From Phialocephala subalpina (Eukaryota > Ascomycota > Leotiomycetes > Helotiales > Mollisiaceae), in contig FJOG01000028.1 of the NCBI GenBank assembly GCA_900073065.1, positions 524,800 to 558,660 of the forward strand: 33,861 bases of DNA. The letters are read 5' to 3'. Below, piece after piece: positions 1-8,826 of the stretch. The translations under genes were made by a program, and so were the position numbers. Position 1 is the stretch's first letter, and the number at the start of each line of letters is the position of its first letter. The notes under the pieces are model-generated. The model searched no databases and had not been told where the DNA came from. It saw only the letters and a program-made list of their open reading frames with translations.

Positions 1-2
1 CT

Positions 3-290
3 AACGACAACACGGTCCGGCTCTGGGACGCTGCCACGGGAGCACTATTGCAGACGCTCGAGGGGCACACAAACTCGGTCAATTCAATAGCCTTCTCGCC
101 GGACAGTAAACTGCTGCCTACTCTACTTGTGTCAAATGATTGGGTAGTAGAAGGGGATACAAAAATTCTCTGGCTGCCTCCCGATCACCGACCAAGTTGT
201 GTAGCTGTTTGGAACAAAAGTCTTGTCTTAGGATATTCATCAGGGGGGGTTTCTATTATCGGATTTAAGGAAGGGTCAAAGTCTGTGTAA
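3..290 (+). CDS. C-terminal end of a WD40-repeat protein, probably NACHT/NLR type (5' partial)
   Basis: The frame is open from the left edge and ends at TAA 288-290, so only the last 95 residues are present. It begins inside a WD40 blade (DNTVRLWDAATG, then LEGHTNSVNSIAFSPD). The tail after it contains SNDWV, ILWLPPDHRP, and VLGYSSGGVSIIGF. This closing segment is one I know from the ends of fungal NACHT-WD40 proteins of the HET-E/HET-D type, which act as cytoplasmic recognition receptors in heterokaryon incompatibility and innate-like responses. The NACHT and effector domains would lie to the left of the window, so the NLR assignment is inference from the tail. The next 400 bases are TA-rich and non-coding. 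The upstream part could be intact or a remnant. Confidence 0.72.
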   Translation, partial: NDNTVRLWDAATGALLQTLEGHTNSVNSIAFSPDSKLLPTLLVSNDWVVEGDTKILWLPPDHRPSCVAVWNKSLVLGYSSGGVSIIGFKEGSKSV

Positions 291-780
291 ATAGGGGCTA
301 ATCTAGTACTTATTGTCGACGTTCTAATAGCCTTAAATATAATATCTTTTTTTCTTCTTTTTATCTCTATTTCATAGAGGGTTAAGGGGAGCGTATGCCT
401 TTATAGTAGTTTATAATAGCTACTCGGTTCCTAGAATCTTCTAGAATAGTTATATACTATCTACGTAATTGCATTAGAAGCAGTTTTGACGGCACGTGAT
501 ATTATATTGCAGGGTGTATGGCCCGTTAATGCAGGGCTTATTAGCTAGCGTCTTGGCAGTGTGGCTTGGTTTAAATTCTCGAAGCGTTCAAGGCGGAAGC
601 CGATTTTGCTAGCGACTGTAGGAGTTAAGAATTCACTTCCAGAAATGTACTTGTATATTAGTAATAGTTGCCCTATCGGGTCAGCCGCCGGGCGTTAATA
701 AATTGTGTGTATGTAGGAGAATAGATGATATAGTAATGAATAAAATACAAGGCATCAATCCAACGGATCTCCTCGGCATT
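291..780. other. TA-rich intergenic stretch, no gene
   Basis: No gene is visible. The part from about 300 to 480 is strongly enriched in TA dinucleotides (runs such as tatagtagtttataatagc), which is what repeat-induced point mutation leaves in ascomycete repeats. From about 490 on the composition returns to normal. Confidence 0.5.
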
Positions 781-1592
781 TTAAAGTAACATTTCTCGAA
801 GAAAATCCAAACCTGCGTCATTGAAACACCAGGCAAGATGCCGAAGCCCTTCCTCCAAGCTGGAACCCCGATTGATGATCTTCTGCAATCTTTCAAACAG
901 ATAATTTAGGGCATATGTAGGACTTCCTCCTGTCTGGAGGAAGACTTTAGCATCCTCATTTCTCCCACACCAAGAGTAAAGAATGTCCCTTTCAAGTACA
1001 GACGAAGAGGGCAACCTCCCCTCATTCAAACAGCGCAATATACACCCAAAAACCTGAAGATAACCATTCATCACCCGGATATTGCTCTTCATTTCTCTCT
1101 TGATTGCTGGGGGAATATGGTGCAGATCATCAAAAATGTCAATATCCAAAACTTCTGTTGATAAAGTTCGCTTGCCGGTCTCAGCTCCGTCAAAGACTGC
1201 AACGGTCCTTGGCAGTTGAGTTTCGTACGTAGATGCGAGGCCTAAGGATTAAAATTGATCTCGGAGATTTGAGAGTACTCACGCGATAAGAGCCACGAAA
1301 TTCTAGGTGAGAGAAAACCACCAACACATTTTCCACACGTACACTTTATTTGCAGCGCCCGCGCCGATGAATCTCTCGTGGAAGGCACATCTAGAAAGTG
1401 ACGTTTGGAAATCTTCCTCCATGTGAATTGCTCTAGAAGCTGCCTTGCGTCCATCTTGTCACCCTGGAGCAATTGCCGCCAGAAGTGAAGGTCTGAAACA
1501 ACATGCGTAACCTGAAGTTTTCTAATCAAGTCTCGACTGATATCTACAATGGCAATGTAACATGTACTTTTCTCAGCTTCCCTATCTTTCAA
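781..1592 (-). CDS. Orphan protein, two exons, no visible start codon
   Basis: Two minus-strand frames join cleanly across a 41-nt intron at 1242-1282 (donor GTGAGT, acceptor CTTAG). The codon split at the junction gives ...WLLSRLASTYETQLPRT..., and the frame then runs to TAA at 781-783. About 256 residues are visible. The frame opens after an in-frame TGA near 1606 and contains no usable ATG near its 5' end; position 1592 is a TTG. The true start may lie on an upstream exon, or the 5' end may be lost. The sequence just upstream (1679-1959) is an inverted repeat, so an insertion could have separated the first exon. I recognise no domain. A cysteine pair occurs at CTCGKC. Treat this as a possible 5'-truncated gene. 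Confidence 0.42.
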
Positions 1593-1678
1593 TCTTCCAG
1601 GAATGATTCATTTCTTTTCTTACTTGTCTGAATGAACACTCGTTTCGGTGATCCCCCTTGACGCTGTTCCCTGTTTTC

Positions 1679-1959
1679 GCTAACGAGCCTGCGAACACAA
1701 GTCCGTGTTTTCAGGGTATTTTTAAGCGGTGTTCAGGCTTCACGACCCCGCTTTCAGGGCACTCAACATTAGTATTATCGCAATCACTTAAAACTTATAC
1801 AATAACTAACGATGATTTCAATCTGAAATTCTGTAATTCAGAATTTGAAAAGGTAAAGGATCTTTCCATTCACTAAGTTCTTTAATTTTTCAATTTTTCA
1901 AAATTTAATTACTAGTAAATGCCCTAAAAGCACAGACTTATGTCCGCAGGCTCGTAAGC
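1679..1959. repeat. Imperfect inverted repeat, 38-bp arms, about 205-bp spacer
   Basis: The left arm 1679-1716 matches the reverse complement of 1922-1959 at 32 of 38 positions with no gaps. Five of the six differences are transitions. The spacer is AT-rich and carries no gene. The layout is that of a short non-autonomous element or the remains of one. I did not find a clear target-site duplication. Confidence 0.6.
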
Positions 1960-2000
1960 GCGCCCGCCTCCCTCCCCTGTTTTTTCGCTTAATTTCCCAA

Positions 2001-2024
2001 TTCCTCGATTCCTCGATTCCTCGA
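2001..2024. repeat. Microsatellite, three copies of ttcctcga
   Basis: Three exact 8-bp copies in a row are followed by degenerate related sequence to about 2040. The run sits just outside the right arm of the inverted repeat. Confidence 0.7.
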
Positions 2025-2504
2025 ATTCTCGTTTTCTCGTAATCCTGACATCGTTTCCTTGCGTCCTTCTTGTCGCGATCATAATTTACAACTCCAACCT
2101 TCTCAAGATTTCGAGTCCTAGCTTCTACGAATAACTCAGTCCACTTTCCCCAGAAGAGGCAAACGAGAATAGGCTGCGGCGAATCGACAATTGAGTTGGT
2201 GCCGCACACACAAATGAAGGCGTCCATTCTCACCCAGCTATCCCGCTCTTTGTCATTACACAAACTTACCAGAATGGGGCAAAATCTCTCTAGCAACTAC
2301 TCGAAAACCTGACTTTCAGTATTCCGCCAGAAATCACATTGTCTGGAGCGTTTCACTAGAGAATGTGGGCATTCCATGTGGATCACTGACAAGACTTATA
2401 CAAACTGCTGTCAATATATCTTTTGTACCTCTGAGGGTCCTTTTCTCATTCTGTGATTAGCCTCACTTCAAGGAACCAAATATACCACAGCACAACGCAA
2501 CGCC

Positions 2505-3650
2505 ATGGTGTCACTTCTCCGCCAAATCGTCGCTTTTCCACTTTCGTGGTACCCAGAGTATGGTCTTGACTTCTGTTATGTAACCCCACAAATCATCGCG
2601 ACGTCTGGTCCCAGCAGTACCTATCCCCAGCGCGCTTATCGAAATCCCGACGACAAACTTGTCAAATTCCTCGATTATAAGCATGGGAAAGAGTGGGCGA
2701 TTTGGGAGTTCAGGGCCGAAGGTACGGGATATTCTGATGATAAGATGTATGGACGGGTGAACCATTTCCCTTGGCCTGATCATCATCCGCCTCCATTCGG
2801 GCTGGTGCCTCTAATTATGGCAACCATGCGGAGATGGTTAAATGAGAAAGATGAAAGCAAAGACAAAGAGAAGAGCAGAAGGGTGGTTGTAGTGCATTGT
2901 ATGGCCGGAAAGGGAAGAAGTGGGACAATGGCTTGCTCGTACTTGATCTCTGAATGTGGTTGGGCGCCTAATGACGCTTTGGCTCGGTTTACAGAGAGGA
3001 GGATGAGGCCTGGCTTTGGTGAAGGTGTTTCGATTCTAAGTCAATTGAGATGGGTAGGGTACGTGGATCGATGGACAAAATATGAGAAGTTGTATGTGGA
3101 GAGACAGATTGAGATTAAAGAAGTCCACGTCTGGGGAATGAGAGATGGTGTTAAGGTCTCGATAAGAGGGTACGTTCAAGCAGGGAAAGAGATCAAACTC
3201 TTCTATACTTTTACAAATGAAGAACGAATAAGCACCAACGACTTTGGCAATATAGTCGAGAGTAGATACGAAAACCGCACGGAACATGACGCAGCTATAA
3301 GAGGAATAGCCCTTCCAGACAAAGTCGATGCGAAGCCTAGTGGTAGCGTTGTCATCTTCAAGCCTGTTATACGCGTCATTCTTCCAACGAGTGATATTAA
3401 TATTGCTTTTGAACGGCATATGAACGCAGGTTTTAACTGGAGAATTCCTATATCAATCGCGCATACCTGGTTCAACGCATTCTTTGAAGGCAATGGTCCG
3501 GAAAATAATGGCCAGGCAAACGACGACGGTGTTTTTGAAATTGACTGGGATAAAATGGATGGTATTAAATGTTTCAGCCAAAAGGGCATTCGAGCTTTAG
3601 ATCATATTGCTATTATCTGGAAAGCTTACGACTTAGCATCTGTAATTTAA
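2505..3650 (+). CDS. TEP1: PTEN/TEP1-like dual-specificity phosphoinositide phosphatase
   Basis: This is an intronless frame of 381 aa. The ATG at 2505 has a good context (acgccATGg), and the stop is TAA at 3648-3650. The phosphatase domain covers about residues 18-195. The P-loop is HCMAGKGRSG, with nucleophile Cys132 and Arg138. The WPD-equivalent loop WPDHHPP carries the general acid Asp92. The basic P-loop pattern C-x-A-G-K-G-R is the PTEN signature, so PI(3,4,5)P3 3-phosphatase activity is expected by homology. A C2-like region follows (about 205-375, with VHVWGMRDGVKV and IAHTWFNAFFEG). The protein ends soon after it and lacks the longer acidic tail I associate with many fungal homologues. 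Catalytic residues are complete, so it is probably functional. Its neighbours are repeats and orphan genes, so it may be a displaced or second copy. Confidence 0.88.
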   Translation: MVSLLRQIVAFPLSWYPEYGLDFCYVTPQIIATSGPSSTYPQRAYRNPDDKLVKFLDYKHGKEWAIWEFRAEGTGYSDDKMYGRVNHFPWPDHHPPPFGLVPLIMATMRRWLNEKDESKDKEKSRRVVVVHCMAGKGRSGTMACSYLISECGWAPNDALARFTERRMRPGFGEGVSILSQLRWVGYVDRWTKYEKLYVERQIEIKEVHVWGMRDGVKVSIRGYVQAGKEIKLFYTFTNEERISTNDFGNIVESRYENRTEHDAAIRGIALPDKVDAKPSGSVVIFKPVIRVILPTSDINIAFERHMNAGFNWRIPISIAHTWFNAFFEGNGPENNGQANDDGVFEIDWDKMDGIKCFSQKGIRALDHIAIIWKAYDLASVI

Positions 3651-4030
3651 GTCATTCACGAATGTAATTAATCTCTTCCACACTTTCATATAATGCAAAT
3701 GGGAGTAATTTCAAACTGGTTTAACTTAGACAAGTCTTTTAATTGTACTACAATCCGCATACTAGAAGGGCATTAGTGATTTGTAATCCTTAGCATCTTG
3801 CACTAAACATATAAGAGGTTAATAAATAACATCAACAAAGTATCAAAAATGCAGTAATTTGGACGTATAAGTTACCCAGAATTTCTTGCACAAAAGCAAC
3901 CTTACTAACTTAGCTGTGAATATAATATAAGGTAAGGGCGATAAATCCTTCCTCGCTTATTTAGATGCTTGGCATTTTGTATACCTCCTACTTTGTCCGG
4001 ATAAATCCGGCAGGCAGGTTTCCTTGTAAC

Positions 4031-4051
4031 CGACATCCCTGCGAGGCGAGA
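4031..4051 (+). repeat. Left copy of a 21-bp inverted repeat
   Basis: This 21-mer, which starts cgacatccctgcg, is an exact reverse complement of 6369-6389. The two copies bracket 2.3 kb that contains the two-exon gene at 4881-6085. The core catccctgcg also occurs at about 6618-6627. Confidence 0.65.
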
Positions 4052-4468
4052 GTCCCGTAGTACACTTGACTACTTCAATTAAACAACGAAAATCTCAATA
4101 CAAAATTATGTAGCTCCTATCCCAAACGTTCTAATATCTTACTTAATCGTTTCTATTTCTCGATTATCTAGTCTCTGCTAAAGAACCTTTGTAAGGCCTT
4201 ATTTATAGTATATTAATAATAGAACGTTTTATCTATACTTTATTTTACTACCCATATTCTATATCTTAACTAGGCTCTTATGACTTGAAACTCAAGCAAA
4301 GTTAACAATAGTAGATTTATATACTTTGTAGCTATTTTTTAAATTAGTGCGAATTAAAAAGGGGAGCAAATTCATAGGAGGCAATCTCATGGTCTGCGAA
4401 CGCCGGAAATATTCTCGGTTCCAGTTGCCTCTTTTGCAAAAGTTGCTGCGCAGCCACCCCCGCTTCAT

Positions 4469-4490
4469 TGTGGCACTGTGGCACTGTGGC
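4469..4490. repeat. Short tandem repeat, unit tgtggcac
   Basis: Two exact 8-bp copies and a partial third. A similar tgtggctgc-rich stretch occurs at about 7050-7085. Confidence 0.6.
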
Positions 4491-4880
4491 TGCATGGACT
4501 TTTGGCCTCAGGCGGTAGTTCTGAATAGTCAGCAGACAGCAGTCAGTAGTCAGTACCAGCAGTTAGCGGTCACGAGCAGAGGTCCTATAGTAAAATTCGG
4601 ACATCAGCGAACTTCGGCGCCGTACCAGAGTAGAGTACGGCTGCACTCCCAAATACAGTAAACTGCGAAATCAGTTTCAAGCGTAACACTCAGACCCATG
4701 CAGCACCTCCCGACTGTGCCGGGGTCAATCGCGGCTGACATCGGAAAGCGGCGCGTCAGCGTCGGATTTTCATTCCTCCGGCACAACAACATCAGCCTTA
4801 TTGACATGCCTTTTAATTCGCGATGATAAACAGAACAGCAGCCTTATCTTCTACTCTAGAGTTACTCATCGCAACGCCTC

Positions 4881-6085
4881 ATGGCGCTGCAAGCTTCAAT
4901 CAAGAAAATTACACCGCCAGGAAGTATCATCAACGGTCCGCCAACACCACCACTTACCGACACAAAACCCGCAGCGCGTGTCGCAAGGATCCTTCGAGCC
5001 TTTAGGGACTGCCAGAACGGCGCTCCTCCAAGGTCTCCTTGGACAGCCTGTAAGCTCAGCAGCGAGGAGTACGAGGAATTGCTGGATCAGCTAAAGCACG
5101 ACGAGCTACTTGGGGGATTCGTTGCAGACAAAGTTCGGTAGGTCGTGAATGAGACCGGTGTTGCTGGCAGTATACTAATTCAGTATCCAGATACGATTAC
5201 GATCCCATCCAGAGCAAATTCATTCTTCGAATGCCCACAATATTACACGATACCTTTATTTCCAGACTCGTGACGGAGATAGAGAAGACGCTGGAGCGTC
5301 TCGCCGATATAGAAATCGAAGCGCGGCCTTTCATTGAGGGTATCAAGCCTGTGAGCGGCGTACTGAATTTCCCGATAGGTGATGACGACCAGCAGCAAAA
5401 CATCAGACATGAGCCTGATATTAGGTTTCAACATAAGGATGCCGCGTGGCCTGGTGTTGTGATCGAAGTGGCACATTCACAGACGAGGAAATCCTTGGTC
5501 GGTCTTGCAGACAACTATATACTTGGATCATACGGTGGCATTGGTGTTGTGGTTGGTTTGGATTTGGATTACAAGAAGTCGAAAGAAGCTTCGATTTCTG
5601 TCTGGCGATTGAAGAACTCTGCGAACGATGATGGAGAGGTTGAGGGGGAAGTCGAGCAAGTGGTTGACAACCAGGTAACCTGCCCCTCAACACGTAGCGA
5701 GGGCTCTACTGACACAGACCAGCTTTTCAGAGACGCCGAAGGCAACCACCTCATTTCCCCATCCTCCAGCCTTAAGCTATCTCTCAAAGACTTCGCCATC
5801 GAAGAAGTAACACAGGGCGTTCCTGACTCATCTATCGTGATCGATTCCAAAACCTTGTGTAAGTTGCTAGGTGAAGCAGAGAACTGGGACAATAAAACAA
5901 TAACGATGCAAGGAGCCAAACCTCCACGATTCAAGAGGAAGTGGCGTCCGCAGACGCCGCCTGAGCAGCTTACATTTTCGGACGAGGAGAAGTTCGTGGA
6001 AGAGGAACGGCGTGTGAGGAGGAAGTCGGAGAAGCTAGATAAACCTTATGATGAGGAGGGAGTATTAGCGGAGGATAGCAGCTAG
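4881..6085 (+). CDS. Fungal family protein with possible PD-(D/E)XK/Uma2-like core
   Basis: There are two exons, 4881-5137 and 5191-6085, giving 383 aa. The 53-nt intron has donor GTAGGT, a perfect TACTAAT branch site at 5173-5179 and acceptor CCAG. The joined codon gives DKVRYDYDP. The N-terminus has PPTPPLTDT. The core (about 85-215) reads FILRMPTILHDTFISRLV, then RHEPDIRF, then WPGVVIEVAHSQTRKSL, then NYILGSYGGIGVVVGLD. I recognise this as a multicopy fungal family of unknown function. The order EPD (Asp162), then IEV (Glu178), followed by SQ and a basic patch resembles Uma2-like restriction-endonuclease folds; that link is inference, and the canonical Lys is not where expected. The acidic, Lys/Arg-rich C-terminus is probably disordered. 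A shortened start at 5231 would lose the conserved N-terminus. Confidence 0.8.
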
Positions 6086-6368
6086 AACTCAATCTGAAAG
6101 ATGACCTTTACCTCGAGCCTCAACAAACTTTCTGACCATCTTTCCTCGGTTCATTCTTCCTTATATCGGTATAACCCAAGTCTAGGCTGATCAAATAGCA
6201 TGAAAAAAGCTCACTGGGTGGTTGGAGGTGTCAATAGAAGCTAGATCTAAATCCGCAAGCATGAATTAAAGATAATTGAAAAAGATACTAGAGTGTTGTA
6301 AATAGAATAATGCTATCTTGGATTGAGATATTCGTGATTAAGTAGTGAGAGCCGAAAATGATAGGGAT

Positions 6369-6389
6369 TCTCGCCTCGCAGGGATGTCG
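6369..6389 (-). repeat. Right copy of the 21-bp inverted repeat
   Basis: Exact reverse complement of 4031-4051. It lies immediately before the dispersed repeat that starts at 6398. Confidence 0.65.
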
Positions 6390-6397
6390 ATTACTCT

Positions 6398-6613
6398 GTG
6401 TCTTCAAACCTTAGAGCTATATTCTTTCTTGATAGGAACTTCGTGCTAGGGTCCCGAAATTTGGAGATAGGCCAATGGTTGTAATAGAGCAAGGGGGAAC
6501 AGCCAAAAGGGCTTTTAACGCCGTCGATGGGACTATCGATAACATAACCACAACCGTAGTATTTTCTTACTGCAAACCGAATCCTTATAGAGAAATAGCT
6601 AAAGAACAATAAC
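6398..6613. repeat. Dispersed repeat, copy 1
   Basis: This stretch is collinear with 8182-8397. Shared blocks in the same order are gtgtcttcaaa, ctatattc, gcaagggggaacag, caaccgtagt, and gagaaatag followed by aagaaca. Overall divergence is high, with small indels. Copy 1 is followed by catccctgcg at 6618-6627, which mirrors cgcagggatg at 6377-6386. Copy 1 may therefore be a roughly 250-bp element with short terminal inverted repeats. No protein is recognisable in it. Confidence 0.6.
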
Positions 6614-6627
6614 GTGCATCCCTGCGT

Positions 6628-7413
6628 TGAGGACGCACCCCGTGATGAGACAAACCATTGGTACTTTGAATTCAATTGATTCTAGATTTGTTAATCTATT
6701 GAAAATTCCCATATTTTTGTGTCAGTCATATTGTGTGACCACTCCTGAGCAGTCCAAACCCCGGCTACTATGAAAATTACAACCGCGTCGTCGCCGTCGC
6801 GCCTAATTGCAGAGGGCGTTAATTCGTCGTATAATAGGCCCCTTTGACCTACAGCACCACCACGAGCTCTTTGCGCCTTTCAAACTTATAGAACAGTTTA
6901 ATCTGGGTTTCCGAGCCTCACTACGATGCTAAAAAATTATTGTCAGCCTTGAAGTGACCAGGGAGTACTGTGTTATGCGACGTCGCCACATCGGTTGGTA
7001 CCTCCAATCAAGCGATCAAGGATCGACGTATTTTATCTTACATAATAAAGCCTGTGGCTGCTGAGCTGTGGCTGCGTGTGGCGGACTGCTAAGCTTTACC
7101 GAAAAATTCCGTTTTCCCGATATACTCCGAGTTGTACCGTACCCTCTCAAGCGGGAGCAAAAAGTGGCCGATGTCTGCCAAAATCGGCCGTTTTCTCCTT
7201 CGGTTGAAGATGCCCCTCTATTGCGACAAGCTTTTACAGAATAATAAACCTCTACGGTTGTCAGCCCTAGTATCTATGGGGAATCCGCTCCTTTATCGCC
7301 GCCGCCGCCGCCTGTGAATTCCTATATTGCCTCCTTCGACGAGATGACCGTCCGCGAGAAGCGAGAAGAATCGATTAAAATAACTAACATGGCATCTCCG
7401 TAGCAGCTCAGAT
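6628..7413. other. Intergenic, no gene
   Basis: Nothing coding is supported. There is a (CCG)n run at 7297-7312 and a tgtggctgc-rich patch at about 7050-7085. Frames in this stretch are short and lack usable starts. Confidence 0.4.
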
Positions 7414-8010
7414 TCATTTTCTTTCTCTCCTTTCGACAGTCTTTACACCAAGTAACCACATCCCTGATTTATATACTTCAGCCCCAAAAATCTGCTCCAA
7501 AGGCTCGCCTGCCAGGCTTCCCAATACATCAGAGTATAGCGGTCCAATCACCTTCTGAATGAAATCTCCAAGCGTATTTTCCTTCCTAGGATAATCAATG
7601 TCTTTCACAATGCCTCGACATTTGGTTGTGGATTCCATAACCTCGTTGATAGGCGCTATATCCACCGGATTCTGCACCCATACCAACACGGTAATACGAC
7701 GAGCGGATGCAACCCCGCTGTGCGTGCAGAAAGCATTGCACTTTGTACCGATAGGTAAACGCATCTTCAACAGATTTTCCAATGCCGTCGAGTCCTTTAT
7801 ATCTTCGTTCGTAAAATGCCATAGTGCCACCTTGCACCCATCTTGTACGCCCACCGCCATGCCCTCCATGTACGATAAAGCGCTCGTCGTTCCGTTGAAA
7901 GGTTTCGGAAAGGAAGTTGGAGGACGGTGTTTAAGCAAAAGGCGGTGGGATCGTACTGTAGTGTTCTTGCAGTCCGAAGGTTTTTTATGGTGAGGTTGGA
8001 AGGTAAACAC
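7414..8010 (-). pseudogene. Orphan ORF without an upstream ATG, possibly 5'-broken
   Basis: A 198-codon minus-strand frame ends at TGA 7414-7416. It opens directly after an in-frame TAG near 8020, and its first codon is GTG. The first in-frame ATG is at 7869, which would leave 151 aa beginning MEGMAVGVQDG. The composition is protein-like (VALWHFTNEDIKDS, SARRITVLVWVQNP, LAGEPLEQIFGAEV), but I recognise no family. I found no upstream exon with acceptable splice sites. It sits between two copies of a dispersed repeat. It may be a gene that lost its 5' end or a short gene starting at 7869. Confidence 0.4.
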
Positions 8011-8826
8011 ACGAGGCTACCTAGTGGGCGCAGGAAATACTGACTGCCTTAGGCAGAAATTTCACGTGCCCCTGGCTAGTGCAGATATGAGACCAGAGCT
8101 AATTTAGGCTAATGCACGCTAAATACATGTGGCACTCTCCTTGCACGGCGTTACTCCCGGACCTCTTTATTTCCTCTCTAAGTGTCTTCAAAACTTGGGT
8201 CTATATTCCTTCTTTATAGAACCTTTCCCTAAGTGCTCCGAACTGCAAAGAGACTCTAATTGTTGCGATTGGGCAAGGGGGAACAGTTAAAATAGCGATC
8301 GATGGCGTTAACGAAACGATCGACGGCATAATCAACCGTAGTTATTTCTCGTTGCAGAGTAGTTTCCTAAGGGAGAAATAGTTGAAGAACAGTGACATAT
8401 TGATAACAAATTTGTAGACTAGCGAGGGAGAGACTTGAGATACTTAAGCCGTAGATTCGTCTCTTGATGGGGTGCGTCTCTCGACGCAGGGACAGACGTT
8501 AGCAAACTAATTATAACTTTATATATCTATATGGTAGATATTTAAGACCCCCAAACCATGAAGTCGTTCCGGCACACAGGGTTTTTCGGCACGCAGAGAT
8601 AGACGTTACTATTAGAGACGGAGTTTTCTCATCGAATGGAGGTTGTGATATTCATCTTAAACGCTCAAAGCTTAGGATTTGTCAGATGGAATCGACTTGA
8701 TTGTAGATTTAAGGAAAGGGGGAAGCTGAAACTATATACACATAAAACAAGGACCCACTTAGTGTTCCACGTGACCACCAACTGATAGGATTACAGCAAA
8801 AATACAATATGAGACGTTCAACGTCT
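8011..8826. other. Intergenic, contains the second dispersed repeat copy
   Basis: No gene. Besides the repeat copy at 8182-8397 there is a ggggtgcgtctctcgacgc block near 8470-8490. Its reverse complement resembles the sequence at 6620-6640, so part of this unit is inverted between the two loci. Confidence 0.45.
8182..8397. repeat. Dispersed repeat, copy 2
   Basis: Collinear with 6398-6613; the shared blocks are listed under copy 1. No flanking short inverted repeat is evident on the left side of this copy. Confidence 0.6.

Larger units (their letters stand above)
3651..4880. other. Intergenic region with TA-rich tract and small repeats
   Basis: No gene is supported. The part from about 4120 to 4330 is TA-rich and resembles point-mutated repeat DNA. 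One arm of a 21-bp inverted repeat lies at 4031-4051. An 8-bp tandem repeat lies at 4469-4490, followed by CAG/CAGT-rich simple sequence to about 4575. Small frames on both strands here have no protein-like features. Confidence 0.5.

Noticed and set aside
541..560. gctagcgtcttggc shared with 13346-13359
   Set aside because: Only 14 bases with no similarity around them; likely chance.
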